Source: Bacteroidales bacterium
Lineage (GTDB): Bacteria > Bacteroidota > Bacteroidia > Bacteroidales > GCA-2748055
Reading direction: 5' to 3'
Assembly: GCA_030589895.1 (NCBI GenBank)
Contig: JAUUZQ010000016.1
Coordinates: 1 to 50,839 of the forward strand
Length of the DNA: 50,839 bases
The notes under the pieces: generated by a model
The model's database searches: none
Told to the model about the DNA's origin: nothing
What the model saw: only the letters and a program-made list of their open reading frames with translations
Translations under genes and position numbers: made by a program
Shown here: positions 8,568-16,942 of the stretch, in pieces
Layout: each line of letters begins with the position of its first letter
How positions within the stretch are numbered: the first letter of the stretch is position 1

Positions 8568-9246
8568 CCAGAATTAATCCTTTCATGATATAGTACTGAG
8601 CAGTCATATAGGTGAGCATGATCCAGAAACCTGCATTGGCAAATCCATCTTCAAAATAAAATTTATCGATTGCTATCATGCTATCGGAGATGACAAAGAA
8701 GATTGAACCGGCGAAAATCCAGCGGAAACTCTTCATTCCTACCCTTCCTTTACGGTTCAGGGCAGCAAGAGACATTCCAACCAGTGAAATTGCATAAATA
8801 AGGATAATGGGTATCATCAAACCTTCCAGTCCGGGATAAAGAAACAGATAAAATCCCACAAGAAAGGCGAGAAAAGGAATAAACCAAACAGGCGATTTGA
8901 TGAGGAATCCCCTGGTTTTTATCTCTGCATATTTAATAAAAATAAATATGTACATACACTGTGCAAGGAAGAACCCTCCTACCCCGGCAAAGAAAAACAT
9001 TTCGTTATCGTAACCGCCCGAAAACATTAAAAACATATCTCCCACCCAGGAGAAAAAGAAAGCTAATAATACAGGAGCACGAAAGGTTTTCTTTTCTGCA
9101 TTTAAGAGGAATAATATTGCTATCAAAATCATTATCAACGGTTTCGCAGCATATTCCAGAATGATGTTCTCATATAAACGGCCAAGCAATTCAACAATAA
9201 CAATCGCAGAGAACAGGAGCGTAAGTATCAGATTTCTTGTTTTCAT
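8557..9246 (-). CDS. YhhN/TMEM86-family lysoplasmalogenase-like membrane protein
   Basis: 229 residues with about eight membrane helices. The family pattern is visible: KPLIMILIAILF after the first helix, FSWVGDMFLMF with the conserved Gly-Asp, a second acidic site in FAGSIFFVISDSMIAIDKF, and YMTAQYYIMKG near the end. Characterised relatives hydrolyse the vinyl-ether bond of lysoplasmalogens in the membrane. Many anaerobic Bacteroidota carry one, which may fit a plasmalogen-containing membrane. Monocistronic on the minus strand, convergent with the preceding gene. The function is by family only. Confidence 0.8.
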   Translation of the reverse strand: MKTRNLILTLLFSAIVIVELLGRLYENIILEYAAKPLIMILIAILFLLNAEKKTFRAPVLLAFFFSWVGDMFLMFSGGYDNEMFFFAGVGGFFLAQCMYIFIFIKYAEIKTRGFLIKSPVWFIPFLAFLVGFYLFLYPGLEGLMIPIILIYAISLVGMSLAALNRKGRVGMKSFRWIFAGSIFFVISDSMIAIDKFYFEDGFANAGFWIMLTYMTAQYYIMKGLILEKE

Positions 9247-9284
9247 CTGTTTATAATTGATTTTTTATTGGTCAGATGGAAGTC

Positions 9285-9366
9285 ACATGTAAAAAATAAC
9301 CATTACCTCCGGTGAGCTCGCAAGCTCGGTTCCCTTGTGTGTAATAAATAATGATTTTTTACATGT
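9285..9366. repeat. 82-bp inverted-repeat element with inner GAGCT hairpin
   Basis: ACATGTAAAAAAT (9285-9297) and its exact reverse complement (9354-9366) flank 56 bp. The inner part holds GAGCTCGCAAGCTC, itself an inverted repeat. The adjoining 19-mer GAGCTCGCAAGCTCGGTTC (9314-9332) recurs with two mismatches in inverted orientation at 30252-30270. The rest of the 324 bp spacer 9247-9570 holds no gene that I can see, only the promoter described separately. Confidence 0.6.
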
Positions 9367-9534
9367 TCGTTTCATTAGATTAATTTTATTTATTCAAATA
9401 TAATAAAAATCAAATCTCTTAGCTTACACTAAAGTTTTATAGTTTGAACCTTGTTTCCTTCGTTTCATTTTGCCGAAGTGTAAAAGGACGTTGCTTGCGC
9501 TTAGCTGCAGAAAATAAAATTATCTATATAAAAA

Positions 9535-9566
9535 TTTGTGCAATCGATTGTATTTTTATACTTTTG
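9535..9566 (+). promoter_or_regulatory. Promoter of the second lacI gene (leaderless)
   Basis: TTTG (9535-9538), 20 bp spacer, TACTTTTG (9559-9566): an exact fit to the Bacteroidota consensus. The predicted start is about 9570, one base before the GTG start codon at 9571, so the mRNA would have essentially no leader. Confidence 0.7.
9540..9552. promoter_or_regulatory. LacI-type operator in the promoter spacer of its own gene
   Basis: GCAATCGATTGTA, with a perfect CAATCGATTG core (9541-9550) and the central CG typical of LacI-family sites. It lies between the -33 and -7 elements, an ideal position for repression. The same 13-mer, on the other strand, lies before the LarA-like gene at 20664-20676. 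Confidence 0.7.
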
Positions 9567-9570
9567 CATT

Positions 9571-10599
9571 GTGAAGAGTCCCAAGAGCCAAATTACCATT
9601 CATGATCTTGCCCGGGAATTAAACATCTCAGCATCGACAGTATCACGTGCATTAAACAACAATCCGAGGCTTAGTAATAAAACCAAAGAAAGAGTTAAGA
9701 AGCTGGCAGCAAAATACAATTACCAGCCTAATAAGATGGCGGCATCACTTAGAAAGGGCAAAAGCAATACAGTTGGCGTGATCGTCCCAAATATTTATCG
9801 AAGCTATTTTTCAAACATTATTGGTGGACTGGAAGAGGTGCTTTCTGCATCAGGATATAATCTGATGATATGTCAATCGCATGAAAAACTGGAAAATGAG
9901 AAAGCAGCCATACAGACACTATTAAATGCCCGGGTGGATGGGATACTGATGTCGCTCTCTATGGAAACAAAAAACCTGGAGCACCTTGAGCATTCGAGGA
10001 AACAGGTCAGAATGCTTTTCTTCGACAGGGTTCCCTTAAGTACACAAGTTAATTCAGTGATAATTGACGACTTCTCTGCTGCATACAACCTGGTTTCTCA
10101 TTTGGCAAAGATGGCTTACAAAAAGATTGCACACATCAAAGGTGCGGATCATATAAATGTGTATGCTGAAAGAAGCAGAGGTTATTTTACTGCTATTTCG
10201 GAAATGAAATTAGATCATAGCAATGACTGGATCTTTGAAGAGGAGATGACTATTGAAGGAGGAGAAAGAGCATTTTATAAACTAATGGCTTTGGATAACT
10301 CACCTGATGCAATTCTCTGTGCTGGTGATTTTGCAGCATTGGGAGTTTTGAAGGCTGCAAGGAAACAAGGTATTGCTGTCCCTCGGGAATTGGGAATAAC
10401 CGGGTTCGCCAATGAAACATTTACTGAATTTACGACACCCTCAATAAGCACAGTTCATCAGAAAGGAATTGAAGTAGGAAGGTCAGCTGCGGAATTGTAT
10501 TTGAGAAGTATAAATAATGTAGGTGGTAAACAGAAAGCTGAAAATATTGTAATCAAACCTGAGTTAATTTTCAGAGAGAGCAGTACAAGGAACTTATGA
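9571..10599 (+). CDS. LacI-family transcriptional regulator of the kdu/TRAP genes
   Basis: 342 residues from GTG 9571. The frame extends upstream to a GTG at 9538, but that would place the start inside the -33 element, and the family normally begins a few residues before the HTH. N-terminal HTH: ITIHDLARELNISASTVSRALN, hinge YNYQPNKMAASLRKG, then a LacI/GalR sensor domain (VGVIVPNIYRSYFSNIIGGLEE, ending GITGFANETFTEFTTPSISTVHQ). It is autoregulated by inference (operator in its own promoter) and is followed after 99 bp by kduI and kduD. A matching operator upstream of the LarA-like/TRAP operon suggests it senses a 4-deoxy-5-ketouronate or KDG-type ligand, a KdgR-like role. Ligand and polarity are inferred. 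Confidence 0.9.
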   Translation: MKSPKSQITIHDLARELNISASTVSRALNNNPRLSNKTKERVKKLAAKYNYQPNKMAASLRKGKSNTVGVIVPNIYRSYFSNIIGGLEEVLSASGYNLMICQSHEKLENEKAAIQTLLNARVDGILMSLSMETKNLEHLEHSRKQVRMLFFDRVPLSTQVNSVIIDDFSAAYNLVSHLAKMAYKKIAHIKGADHINVYAERSRGYFTAISEMKLDHSNDWIFEEEMTIEGGERAFYKLMALDNSPDAILCAGDFAALGVLKAARKQGIAVPRELGITGFANETFTEFTTPSISTVHQKGIEVGRSAAELYLRSINNVGGKQKAENIVIKPELIFRESSTRNL

Positions 10600-10604
10600 T
10601 GTTT

Positions 10605-10643
10605 GAAGGGAAGGGAAGGGAAGGGAAGGGAAGAAAAGAGAAG
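10605..10643 (+). repeat. GAAGG pentamer tract before kduI
   Basis: About six tandem copies of GAAGG running into a degenerate GAAAAGAGAAGAG tail, between lacI and kduI. It is purine-rich and Shine-Dalgarno-like but about 55 bp from the kduI start, so not its ribosome-binding site. Copy number is likely to vary by slippage. Confidence 0.7.
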
Positions 10644-10698
10644 AGTTCGGAGTGAAGAGCGATGAAAATAAAATTAAAAATAATCAAAAACTTAAATT

Positions 10699-11541
10699 AT
10701 GGCAGTTAATTATGAAGTTCGTTATTCGAATCATCCTGATGATGCGAAGCAGTATGACACAGAAAGAATCAGGAAAGAATTCCTTGTATCAAATCTGATG
10801 TCAGCAGATGATATCAATATGGTATACACAATGAATGACCGACTTATCGTTGGTGGTGCAGTACCGGTAAAAGAAACACTTTCACTGGAGACAATTGATC
10901 CACTGAAATCTGTACACTTCTGCGACCGCAGGGAACTGGGAATTATTAACGTAGGTGGTACAGGTACTATAACTGTTGATAAAAAGGAATATGTGATCCA
11001 GACAAAAGAGGCTATATATATTGGCGCCGGAACAGAAGAGATTTTGCTAAAAAGCAATGACGCCAGCCATCCTGCACATTTCTATTTTAATTCAGCTCCG
11101 GCTCATAAATCATTCCCAACAAAGCATGTTACTTTAGCTGATGCTGAGGTAGTTGAGCTGGGATCATTAAAAACTTCAAATGCAAGAAAAATAAATAAAC
11201 TCCTTGTCAATTCTGTTGTAGAAACCTGTCAGTTGCAAATGGGTATGACTGAGCTGAAAGAAGGAAGTGTCTGGAATACAATGCCTGCACACCTTCACAG
11301 CAGAAGAATGGAGGCCTATTTCTATTTTGAAGTTCCGGAAGATCAGGCAATTTGCCATTTCATGGGAGATCCAAAGGAAACACGTCATATCTGGCTGAAG
11401 AATGAGGAGGCTGTTATTTCTCCACCCTGGTCAATTCACTCTGCATCGGGAACGAGCAATTATATCTTTATCTGGGGAATGGCCGGTGAGAATCTTGATT
11501 ATGGTGATATGGATTCGTTTGGTCCGGCGGAGTTGAGGTAG
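10699..11541 (+). CDS. kduI: 5-dehydro-4-deoxy-D-glucuronate isomerase
   Basis: 280 residues, full KduI length. Cupin metal ligands are visible in NTMPAHLHSRRMEAYFYFEVP (His-x-His...Glu) near residue 195 and in PPWSIHSASGTSNYIFIWGMAGEN (His) near residue 245. It converts 4-deoxy-L-threo-5-hexosulose uronate, the product of unsaturated uronides released by polysaccharide lyases, to 2,5-diketo-3-deoxygluconate in the cytoplasm. It is followed by kduD, the next step. It lies in the likely transcription unit of the lacI gene at 9571, so the CAATCGATTG operator would control it. Its presence shows that lyase products (pectin, alginate-like or glycosaminoglycan-like polymers) are used. Confidence 0.96.
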   Translation: MAVNYEVRYSNHPDDAKQYDTERIRKEFLVSNLMSADDINMVYTMNDRLIVGGAVPVKETLSLETIDPLKSVHFCDRRELGIINVGGTGTITVDKKEYVIQTKEAIYIGAGTEEILLKSNDASHPAHFYFNSAPAHKSFPTKHVTLADAEVVELGSLKTSNARKINKLLVNSVVETCQLQMGMTELKEGSVWNTMPAHLHSRRMEAYFYFEVPEDQAICHFMGDPKETRHIWLKNEEAVISPPWSIHSASGTSNYIFIWGMAGENLDYGDMDSFGPAELR

Positions 11542-11543
11542 GA

Positions 11544-11623
11544 GACAATGCGACAATGCGACAATGCAATAATGCGACAATGCAATAATGCGACAATGCA
11601 ACAATGTGACAATGCAACAATGT
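11544..11623 (+). repeat. Ten tandem copies of an 8-bp unit (RAYAATGY)
   Basis: Eighty bases made of GACAATGC, AATAATGC and AACAATGT units in phase, directly after the kduI stop and before kduD. The same unit in the same register forms an unlinked array at 34496-34559. Confidence 0.9.
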
Positions 11624-11665
11624 GATTTCAGAATTACTCATTAGAAGAATAATAAAACCAATAAT

Positions 11666-12457
11666 ATGTCAACAAAATTATTTGATTTAACAGGGAAAAC
11701 GGCACTGGTTACAGGTGCAACGCATGGTCTGGGAATGGCTATTGCAACAGGACTCGCCCAGGCGGGAGCAAAGATCGTGGTAAACGATATTTTTTCGAAT
11801 AAACTGGAAGAAGCAAAAAAAGAATATGCTGCCTTAGGGATTGAAATAAGCACCTATGTCTTAAATGTAACAAACGAGGAAGAGGTTCAGAAGATGATCC
11901 CCATAATTGAAAAAGAATGTGGTCCAATAGATATCCTGGTTAACAATGCAGGAATTATCAAGCGGATTCCAATACTTGAGATGAAGGCTGACGAATTCAG
12001 GGAGGTTCTGGATGTAGATCTCACCGGACCATTCATCATGTCGAAAGAGATTGTTCCGGGAATGATAAAGCGTGGTGGCGGTAAAGTGATCAATATGTGC
12101 TCAATGATGAGTGAACTTGGACGCAATACTGTCTCAGCCTATGCTGCAGCAAAGGGAGGACTTAAGATGCTCACAAAGAGCATGGCCACAGAGTGGGCAA
12201 AACACAACATCCAGGCAAATGGAATTGGACCGGGATATTTTGCAACCAGTCAGACTGCTCCTATACGTGTCGACGGACATCCATTAAACGATTTTATTAT
12301 TAATCGGACGCCGGCAGGCAAGTGGGGAGACCCTGAAGATCTTGCAGGAACAGCAATCTTTCTGGCATCAAATGCTTCAAATTTTGTGAATGGTATAGTT
12401 GTTTATGTTGATGGTGGAATTTTGGCTACGATTGGGAAACCAAGTAATGAAAATTAA
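11666..12457 (+). CDS. kduD: 2-dehydro-3-deoxy-D-gluconate 5-dehydrogenase (SDR family)
   Basis: 263 residues. SDR hallmarks: TGATHGLG cofactor loop near residue 17, NNAGIIKR with the KduD-like IIKR, catalytic Ser and YAAAKGG (Tyr-x-x-x-Lys) near residue 160, and GPGYFATSQTAPIR towards the C-terminus. It reduces 2,5-diketo-3-deoxygluconate to KDG with NADH. The family is often labelled gluconate 5-dehydrogenase, but the adjacent kduI makes KduD the better name. It lies 124 bp downstream of kduI, across the 8-bp repeat array, and probably shares its transcript. KDG would then be phosphorylated by the kinase at 19512. Confidence 0.92.
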   Translation: MSTKLFDLTGKTALVTGATHGLGMAIATGLAQAGAKIVVNDIFSNKLEEAKKEYAALGIEISTYVLNVTNEEEVQKMIPIIEKECGPIDILVNNAGIIKRIPILEMKADEFREVLDVDLTGPFIMSKEIVPGMIKRGGGKVINMCSMMSELGRNTVSAYAAAKGGLKMLTKSMATEWAKHNIQANGIGPGYFATSQTAPIRVDGHPLNDFIINRTPAGKWGDPEDLAGTAIFLASNASNFVNGIVVYVDGGILATIGKPSNEN

Positions 12458-12469
12458 TGCTACGTTTGA

Positions 12470-12562
12470 ATTCCGAGCTTTGAACTTTGAACGCTTAACT
12501 TTTAATTTAGTCCTTTGAACTTTGAACGCTGAACTTCAAATTCTTCCCTTTGAACTCTGCCC
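12470..12562 (+). repeat. Degenerate CTTTGAACTTTGAACGCTGAACTT repeat tract
   Basis: The spacer between kduD and the phosphorylase gene consists largely of diverged copies of TTTGAACTTTGAACGCT and shorter derivatives. It continues into the non-coding part of the frame ahead of the phosphorylase start. No hairpin terminator was seen. Confidence 0.7.
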
Positions 12563-12596
12563 TCTTTTCCCTATTTTCGCAATACACATTTTAACC

Positions 12597-15038
12597 ATGT
12601 TTACTATGAAATTCGGACATTTTGATGATCGGAACAGAGAGTATGTAATTACAAATCCCAAAACTCCTTACCCATGGATCAATTACCTTGGTAATCAGGA
12701 TTTTGTATCAATTATAACCAATACTGGCGGAGGATATTCTTTCTACAAAGATGCCCGGCTGAGAAGAATTACCAGATACCGCTACAACAATGTTCCCATC
12801 GATGATGGTGGAAAATATTTCTACATAAACGACAATGGCCATGTCTGGAATCCCGGATGGAAGCCAATGAAAACTGAACTCGATAAATATGAGTGTCACC
12901 ATGGTCTCGGATATACAAGATTTATAAGTGCTTCAAACAAACTGGAAGTTGAAACATTGCAATTTGTCCCCCTGGGAGATAATGTTGAGATACAAAAAGT
13001 TAAGCTAAAGAATGAGAGCAATGAGAAAAAGACAATAAAATTATTTTCTTACGTAGAGTGGAATTTATGGAATGCATTGGATGACATGACCAACTTCCAG
13101 CGTAACTTCAATATTGGTGAAGTAGAAATAACAGATTCCACCATTTACCATAAGACTGAATACAGGGAGCGTAGAAATCATTATGCATTCTATACTGTGA
13201 ATACTCCTGTTGCAGGATATGAAACAGATAGAGATACTTTCCTTGGAATGTATAATGGTTTTGATGGTCCCGAAGCTGTACTCAATGGGAAAGTCACCAA
13301 TAGTCATGCACACGGCTGGTCTCCTATTGCCTCACACATGCTGGAGGTAGAACTGCAAGCCGGTGAAGAGAAAGAATTTGTATTCCTCCTGGGATATATT
13401 GAGAATCCTGAAGAAGAGAAATGGGAATCCAAAGGAATCATCAATAAGAAGCCTGCTGAAAAACTCATATCAAAATATGCTACAGTTGCAGATGTTGACA
13501 ACGCATTCCAGAAATTAAATTCCTATTGGGATGGTTTACTCTCTGTGTATACTATTGAAAGTAATGATGAGAAGCTGAACCGCATGGTAAATATCTGGAA
13601 TCCCTATCAGTGCATGATCACATTCCTGATGTCCCGAAGTGCTTCCTATTTTGAAAGTGGTATCGGCAGAGGAATGGGTTTTAGGGATTCCAACCAGGAC
13701 CTGCTTGGATTTGTCCACCTGGTGCCTGAACGTGGCAGAGAGCGTATTCTTGATCTGGCTGCAACTCAGTTGGAAGATGGAGGTGCCTATCATCAGTACC
13801 AACCCTTAACGAAAAAGGGGAATCATGAAGTTGGTGGAAATTTCAATGATGATCCATTGTGGCTGATCACATCTACGATTGCATATATAAGGGAGACAGG
13901 CGACTATTCCATTCTTACAGAAAATGTTCCTTTTAATAATGATGAGTCACTCGCTAAACCGCTGTTTGATCATCTCACAAGGTCATTCGATCATGTAATA
14001 AAGAATTTAGGCCCTCATGGATTGCCTCTTATTGGTCGTGCCGACTGGAATGATTGTCTGAACCTGAACTGCTTCAGTACAAATCCGGATGAATCTTTCC
14101 AGACGACAGAAAATATGGAGGGAGGCGTTGCTGAATCAGTCATGATAGCCGGCATGTTCGTGCTATATGGAAAAGAGTATATGGAGTTATGTATTAAACT
14201 CGGCCACGAAGATGAGGCCAAACGTGTTGCTCACCATATTATTGAGATGGAAGAGGCGGTTGACAAACATGGATGGGATGGAGAATGGTTCCTGCGTGCT
14301 TATAACCATTACAGCGAGAAGATCGGCTCGAAAGAAAATGAGGAGGGACAGATATTTATTGAGTCAAACGGTTTCTGCACGATGGCCGGAATCGGACAAG
14401 AGGATGGACGGGCAAGAAAAGCCCTCGATGCCGTTAAGGAGCAACTCGATTGTGAATATGGAATCGTATTGAATAATCCACCCTATACCCAATACCATGT
14501 TGAGATGGGTGAAATTACTACCTACCCTCCCGGATATAAAGAAAATGCAGGAATCTTCTGTCACAATAATCCTTGGATAATCATAGGAGAAACATTATTG
14601 GGAGAAGGCAACAGGGCATTTGAATATTATTCAAAAATCGCTCCGGCCTACCTGGAGGATATCAGTGAATTACACAGAACAGAACCTTATGTATATTCAC
14701 AGATGATTGCAGGGAAAGATGCATTCAAACCAGGCGAAGCAAAGAATAGCTGGCTTACCGGGACAGCAGCGTGGAACTACTATGCAATAAGCAGGTATAT
14801 ATTGGGAATACAGCCAGAACTTGATGGATTGCGTATCGATCCGTGTATTCCTGATAAGTGGGATGGATACAAAATATCCAGAAAATACAGGGGAAGTTTA
14901 TATAACATTACCGTGAAGAATCCTGAGCATATTTCCAAGGGAGTAAAAAAGATCACAGTTAACGGGAAGGAAATAGAAGGACAACTTTTATTACCGGGAG
15001 AGATGGATAAGTATGAAGTAGAAGTCATTCTCGGATAA
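12597..15038 (+). CDS. Cellobiose phosphorylase, GH94
   Basis: 813 residues from ATG 12597 (ATG 12606 is also possible). The 25 residues upstream in the open frame read through the repeat tract and are not part of the family. The sequence follows cellobiose phosphorylase of Cellulomonas/Cellvibrio type end to end: [20 protein letters not shown] at the start, [18 protein letters not shown], catalytic Asp in [16 protein letters not shown] near residue 483, and phosphate-site [11 protein letters not shown] near residue 715. It splits cellobiose with phosphate into glucose-1-phosphate and glucose; no signal peptide, so cytoplasmic. It implies uptake of cellobiose or short cello-oligomers, yet no matching permease or glucosidase is nearby. 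It follows kduD and precedes a lipoprotein TIM-barrel gene by 80 bp. Confidence 0.93.
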   Translation: MFTMKFGHFDDRNREYVITNPKTPYPWINYLGNQDFVSIITNTGGGYSFYKDARLRRITRYRYNNVPIDDGGKYFYINDNGHVWNPGWKPMKTELDKYECHHGLGYTRFISASNKLEVETLQFVPLGDNVEIQKVKLKNESNEKKTIKLFSYVEWNLWNALDDMTNFQRNFNIGEVEITDSTIYHKTEYRERRNHYAFYTVNTPVAGYETDRDTFLGMYNGFDGPEAVLNGKVTNSHAHGWSPIASHMLEVELQAGEEKEFVFLLGYIENPEEEKWESKGIINKKPAEKLISKYATVADVDNAFQKLNSYWDGLLSVYTIESNDEKLNRMVNIWNPYQCMITFLMSRSASYFESGIGRGMGFRDSNQDLLGFVHLVPERGRERILDLAATQLEDGGAYHQYQPLTKKGNHEVGGNFNDDPLWLITSTIAYIRETGDYSILTENVPFNNDESLAKPLFDHLTRSFDHVIKNLGPHGLPLIGRADWNDCLNLNCFSTNPDESFQTTENMEGGVAESVMIAGMFVLYGKEYMELCIKLGHEDEAKRVAHHIIEMEEAVDKHGWDGEWFLRAYNHYSEKIGSKENEEGQIFIESNGFCTMAGIGQEDGRARKALDAVKEQLDCEYGIVLNNPPYTQYHVEMGEITTYPPGYKENAGIFCHNNPWIIIGETLLGEGNRAFEYYSKIAPAYLEDISELHRTEPYVYSQMIAGKDAFKPGEAKNSWLTGTAAWNYYAISRYILGIQPELDGLRIDPCIPDKWDGYKISRKYRGSLYNITVKNPEHISKGVKKITVNGKEIEGQLLLPGEMDKYEVEVILG

Positions 15039-15118
15039 GATATCGGGGGGATTTCTCCTGAATAATTTTTTTAACTTTACAGACCAAATAGGATACTAAC
15101 CCGTATATAATTAATACA

Positions 15119-15982
15119 ATGAAAAATATATTTAGATTTTCTTCTCTATTATTGTTCGCTGCAACATTAATGGTAATTTCTTCGTGTACTGAAACCACAC
15201 CCTCACCTGAAAATGGAATCGGATTGCAACTTTGGTCTGTAAAAGACGATATGAAAAAAGATCCTGTTCTTACCATTGAAAAAGTAGGTGCCATGGGATA
15301 TGATTTCGTGGAAACAGCCGGATATAGAGATGGCAAAATTTACGGAATGGATCCAGTTGATTTCAAAGCACTGGTAGAAGAAAATGGAATGTATAATCCC
15401 GGAGCACACAGCGGTCAGGCAGTTCCTGATTCAGGAAAATGGGATGAGACCATGGCATGGTGGGATCAGTGTATCGCTACGCACAAAGAAGCCGGTGTTG
15501 TATATATAATTCAACCTTCTATGGGACATACTGCGTACGAAAGTATCGAAGGACTGCAAGCATATTGTGACTATTTCAATGCTGTTGGCGAAAAATGTAA
15601 TGAAGCGGGAATTCGTTTTGGCTATCATAACCACAATCATGAATTTGAGGAATTAGAAGGTCAGGTGATCTATGACTATATGCTGAAAAATACCGACCCT
15701 GAGAAAGTAATGTTCCAACTTGATCTATACTGGATCAACAATGGAGGTGGAGTTGCTACTGAGTATTTCACTAACTATCCCGGTCGTTTCTTCTCCTACC
15801 ACATCAAAGATGAACTTGAACTGGGAGAAAGCGGAGAAATGGATTTCCAATCTAGTTTTGATATGATTGAAACTGCAGGAGCGAAGTATTTCGTTGTTGA
15901 AGTTGAGCGATATAACTTTGAGCCACTGGAAAGTGTTGAGAAGAGTTTAGAATATCTGAAAGAAATTAGGTTTGTGAACTAG
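15119..15982 (+). CDS. Lipoprotein TIM-barrel sugar-phosphate isomerase/epimerase-like protein
   Basis: 287 residues with a lipoprotein signal (VISSC, Cys 23), then an AP-endonuclease-2/xylose-isomerase-like TIM barrel. Likely metal ligands are seen in AHSGQ, YHNHNHEFEE, FQLDLYWINNGGG, YHIKDE and VVEVERYN. Exported lipoprotein members are frequent in Bacteroidota and are often linked with keto-glycoside breakdown; substrates are mostly unknown. The combination of a secreted anchor with an enzyme family best known in the cytoplasm suggests action in the periplasm or at the cell surface. It follows cellobiose phosphorylase by 80 bp and is closed by a strong terminator. Confidence 0.85.
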   Translation: MKNIFRFSSLLLFAATLMVISSCTETTPSPENGIGLQLWSVKDDMKKDPVLTIEKVGAMGYDFVETAGYRDGKIYGMDPVDFKALVEENGMYNPGAHSGQAVPDSGKWDETMAWWDQCIATHKEAGVVYIIQPSMGHTAYESIEGLQAYCDYFNAVGEKCNEAGIRFGYHNHNHEFEELEGQVIYDYMLKNTDPEKVMFQLDLYWINNGGGVATEYFTNYPGRFFSYHIKDELELGESGEMDFQSSFDMIETAGAKYFVVEVERYNFEPLESVEKSLEYLKEIRFVN

Positions 15983-16005
15983 GGAAAACCAATCATAAAG
16001 GAAAC

Positions 16006-16038
16006 GAGGCTGTCGGAATTGGCAGTCTCTTTTTTTTT
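16006..16038 (+). terminator. Rho-independent terminator after the TIM-barrel gene
   Basis: GAGGCTGTC (16006-16014), 6-nt loop, GGCAGTCTC (16021-16029), giving nine pairs including two G-U, then a run of nine T. It closes the unit that ends at 15982. Confidence 0.9.
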
Positions 16039-16111
16039 GATGCTGGTCGATGAATCGTTCAACAATACAACAGTTCGATACCCAAATCAATGAACCGATA
16101 TACTTTTTTAG

Positions 16112-16119
16112 TAACTTTG
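16112..16119 (+). promoter_or_regulatory. Candidate -7 element of the WYL gene
   Basis: TAACTTTG fits TAnnTTTG, 17 bp before the start codon. No TTTG lies at the right distance upstream, so this is a half promoter by eye. Confidence 0.4.
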
Positions 16120-16135
16120 AGAAAAGTCTGTAATC

Positions 16136-16891
16136 ATGTCATCAAATCAAAAATACACCCCGGAAGAGCTTGAAAGTCTACGCGAAGCAATTGGACTACT
16201 GGAAAAATATAAAATCAGTGATGTATATGGAGATATCTCCGGAACACTGCAAAAAGTACTTGATTTCATTGAGATAAGCTCAGGTATGGAATCGGGAGAG
16301 ACTTACGATTTTATTAGTCCTGAGAAGGTTCCTCATGTCAAGGGAAGTGAACACCTTGCAGGAATTATCAAGGCAATAAAATCAAAGACAGCACTCAGAT
16401 TATACTACCAGCCCTTTTATGAGGAGAAACCATATTTTACCGATGTACATCCCTACTTGCTGAAAGAATATAAAAGCAGATGGTACATGATTGGGCTTAA
16501 TGATTTCAAGGATCAGCTAAGAACCTATGCGCTCGACAGGATTCGTGATCTGCAAGAATCGGATTTGGAATACAAACAGAAATCATTCAATGCTTCTGCC
16601 TATTTTAAGAATTCTATTGGGATCATCTCTCCTCCGGGCGAACCTCCAATTATTAAAATCGCTGTACAAAAAACCCAGGCACAATATATCATAACCCAAG
16701 CCTGGCATGAAAGTCAGAATATCGAAACTGAAAATGATGATGAAGTTGTATTCAGCTATAAATTACATCCAACCTATGAGTTTAACTCTCTTCTTCTCAG
16801 TTATGGAAAGGATGTAAGAGTGCTGGAGCCAAAGTCACTTAAAGAATTGATAAAGGAACAGTTAGAAGAGATGATGGGGTATTATAAGTAA
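16136..16891 (+). CDS. WYL-domain protein lacking an N-terminal DNA-binding domain
   Basis: 251 residues. The WYL core is clear: TALRLYYQPF, HPYLLKEYKSRWYMIGLND, LRTYALDRIRDLQ, and a C-terminal WCX-like part ending LKELIKEQLEEMMGYY. Bacteroidota WYL regulators usually have about 320 residues, with a winged helix before the segment that here opens the protein (YTPEELESLREAIGLLEKYK). That head is absent. The preceding terminator at 16006-16038 and a promoter-like box at 16112 leave no space for it, so this is not a reading-frame break visible in the window. WYL domains bind small ligands or nucleotides and can control nucleases or transcription. Its partner is unknown; its neighbours are unrelated by sequence. 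Confidence 0.8.
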   Translation: MSSNQKYTPEELESLREAIGLLEKYKISDVYGDISGTLQKVLDFIEISSGMESGETYDFISPEKVPHVKGSEHLAGIIKAIKSKTALRLYYQPFYEEKPYFTDVHPYLLKEYKSRWYMIGLNDFKDQLRTYALDRIRDLQESDLEYKQKSFNASAYFKNSIGIISPPGEPPIIKIAVQKTQAQYIITQAWHESQNIETENDDEVVFSYKLHPTYEFNSLLLSYGKDVRVLEPKSLKELIKEQLEEMMGYYK

Positions 16892-16930
16892 AAAGGTAAA
16901 AGTAAAAATATAAAGTAAAAAGTAAAAGTG
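16890..16930. repeat. AAAAGGTAAAAGTAAAAA low-complexity tract
   Basis: A run of AAAGGTAAAAGTAAAAA-type units directly after the WYL stop. The same sequence family occurs in inverted pairs at 38876-38992. Confidence 0.7.
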
Positions 16931-16942
16931 CCGAATTTGAAT

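Noticed and set aside
11544..11623. CRISPR-like array
   Set aside because: Unit is only 8 bp with no spacers and no cas genes; it is a simple tandem repeat.
12522..12596. N-terminal extension of cellobiose phosphorylase
   Set aside because: It reads through a noncoding repeat tract, and the family begins at or near MKFGHFDD.
14443..14452. Additional CGATTG-like operator in the phosphorylase gene
   Set aside because: Only a half site within coding sequence, without the CAATCGATTG palindrome.
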